From Doryteuthis pealeii (Eukaryota > Mollusca > Cephalopoda > Myopsida > Loliginidae), in assembly GCA_023376005.1 (NCBI GenBank), contig CM042181.1, positions 18,633,142 to 18,697,141 on the forward strand: 64,000 nucleotides of DNA, in the 5' to 3' direction. Made by a program: the position numbers and the translations under genes. The notes under the pieces are model-generated. The model was not told the DNA's origin, ran no database searches, and worked only from the letters and a program-made list of their open reading frames with translations. Below are positions 63,914 to 64,000 of this stretch, one piece after another (the stretch's first letter is position 1; each line of letters opens with the position of its first letter).

Positions 63914-64000
63914 TAATGGGATATTTCAAAGTTTACAATCTATTCACCTGAGAACTCATTCAATTCAAATAAAGCCCTATGATAATTGTAATAGGAGTCC

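Overview
The window looks like AT-rich, non-genic or intergenic DNA from a metazoan, most likely an aquatic invertebrate. The reasons are tRNA-headed SINEs, CR1-like and RNase H-bearing LINEs, Gypsy and mariner debris, Helitron-type termini, piggyBac-type TTAA insertions, Penelope-type hammerhead motifs and abundant (TA)n microsatellites. There are no bacterial features. I cannot name the species. I found no intact host gene. Every long open frame I could interpret is a transposon remnant, a satellite read-through or a microsatellite.

Layout. 0-0.5 kb: a TATAAAAGG promoter-like or LTR-like stretch (minus strand). 0.5-1.4 kb: 3' end of an RNase H-encoding LINE. 1.5-3.8 kb: purine-rich low-complexity DNA with a SINE inserted. 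4-9.5 kb: palindromic CTGAAGA/GAAAC elements, a long SINE, a TTAA-flanked MITE and a 128-bp tandem array. 10-14.2 kb: several SINEs including one carrying a hammerhead ribozyme, a GC-rich SINE-like element and a second RNase H-LINE copy. 14.8-15.6 kb: a 30-bp minisatellite. 17-22.7 kb: SINEs, a Helitron and two arrays of SINE tails. 23-27.3 kb: Gypsy integrase tail, palindromic elements and a roughly 230-bp tandem repeat. 27.3-36 kb: the least repeat-dense part, with a GC-rich CCAAT/CACGTG promoter-like island at 30.2 kb and several long inverted-repeat elements. 36.2-40.2 kb: a satellite built from a SINE/LINE 3'-tail hairpin, invaded by two LTR-like insertions. 40.5-43.5 kb: Gypsy and LINE remnants and an LTR. 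43.5-46 kb and 55.7-59.1 kb: two inverted copies of one composite Helitron-like segment. 46-51.3 kb: LTRs (one perfect nested solo LTR), SINEs, a mariner fragment and a primer-binding-site repeat. 51.3-55.1 kb: a roughly 168-bp satellite containing a 100-N assembly gap. 58-60.7 kb: a cluster of hammerhead ribozymes. 61.6-63.9 kb: three Helitrons.

How parts relate. The most interesting theme is self-cleaving RNA coupled to retroelements. By hand I can fold five sequences with a full hammerhead core and pairing stem I. Three lie in a tRNA-promoted SINE; one lies at the edge of the inverted duplication; one lies in a palindromic Penelope-like element. Several decayed relatives surround them. A second theme is tail parasitism: the RNase H-LINE and a long SINE share a 3' hairpin (GGCAT...ATGCC), and that tail alone has been amplified into a 4-kb satellite. 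A third is heavy nesting, which gives a readable relative chronology.

All family assignments come from reading motifs by eye. No database or folding program was used.
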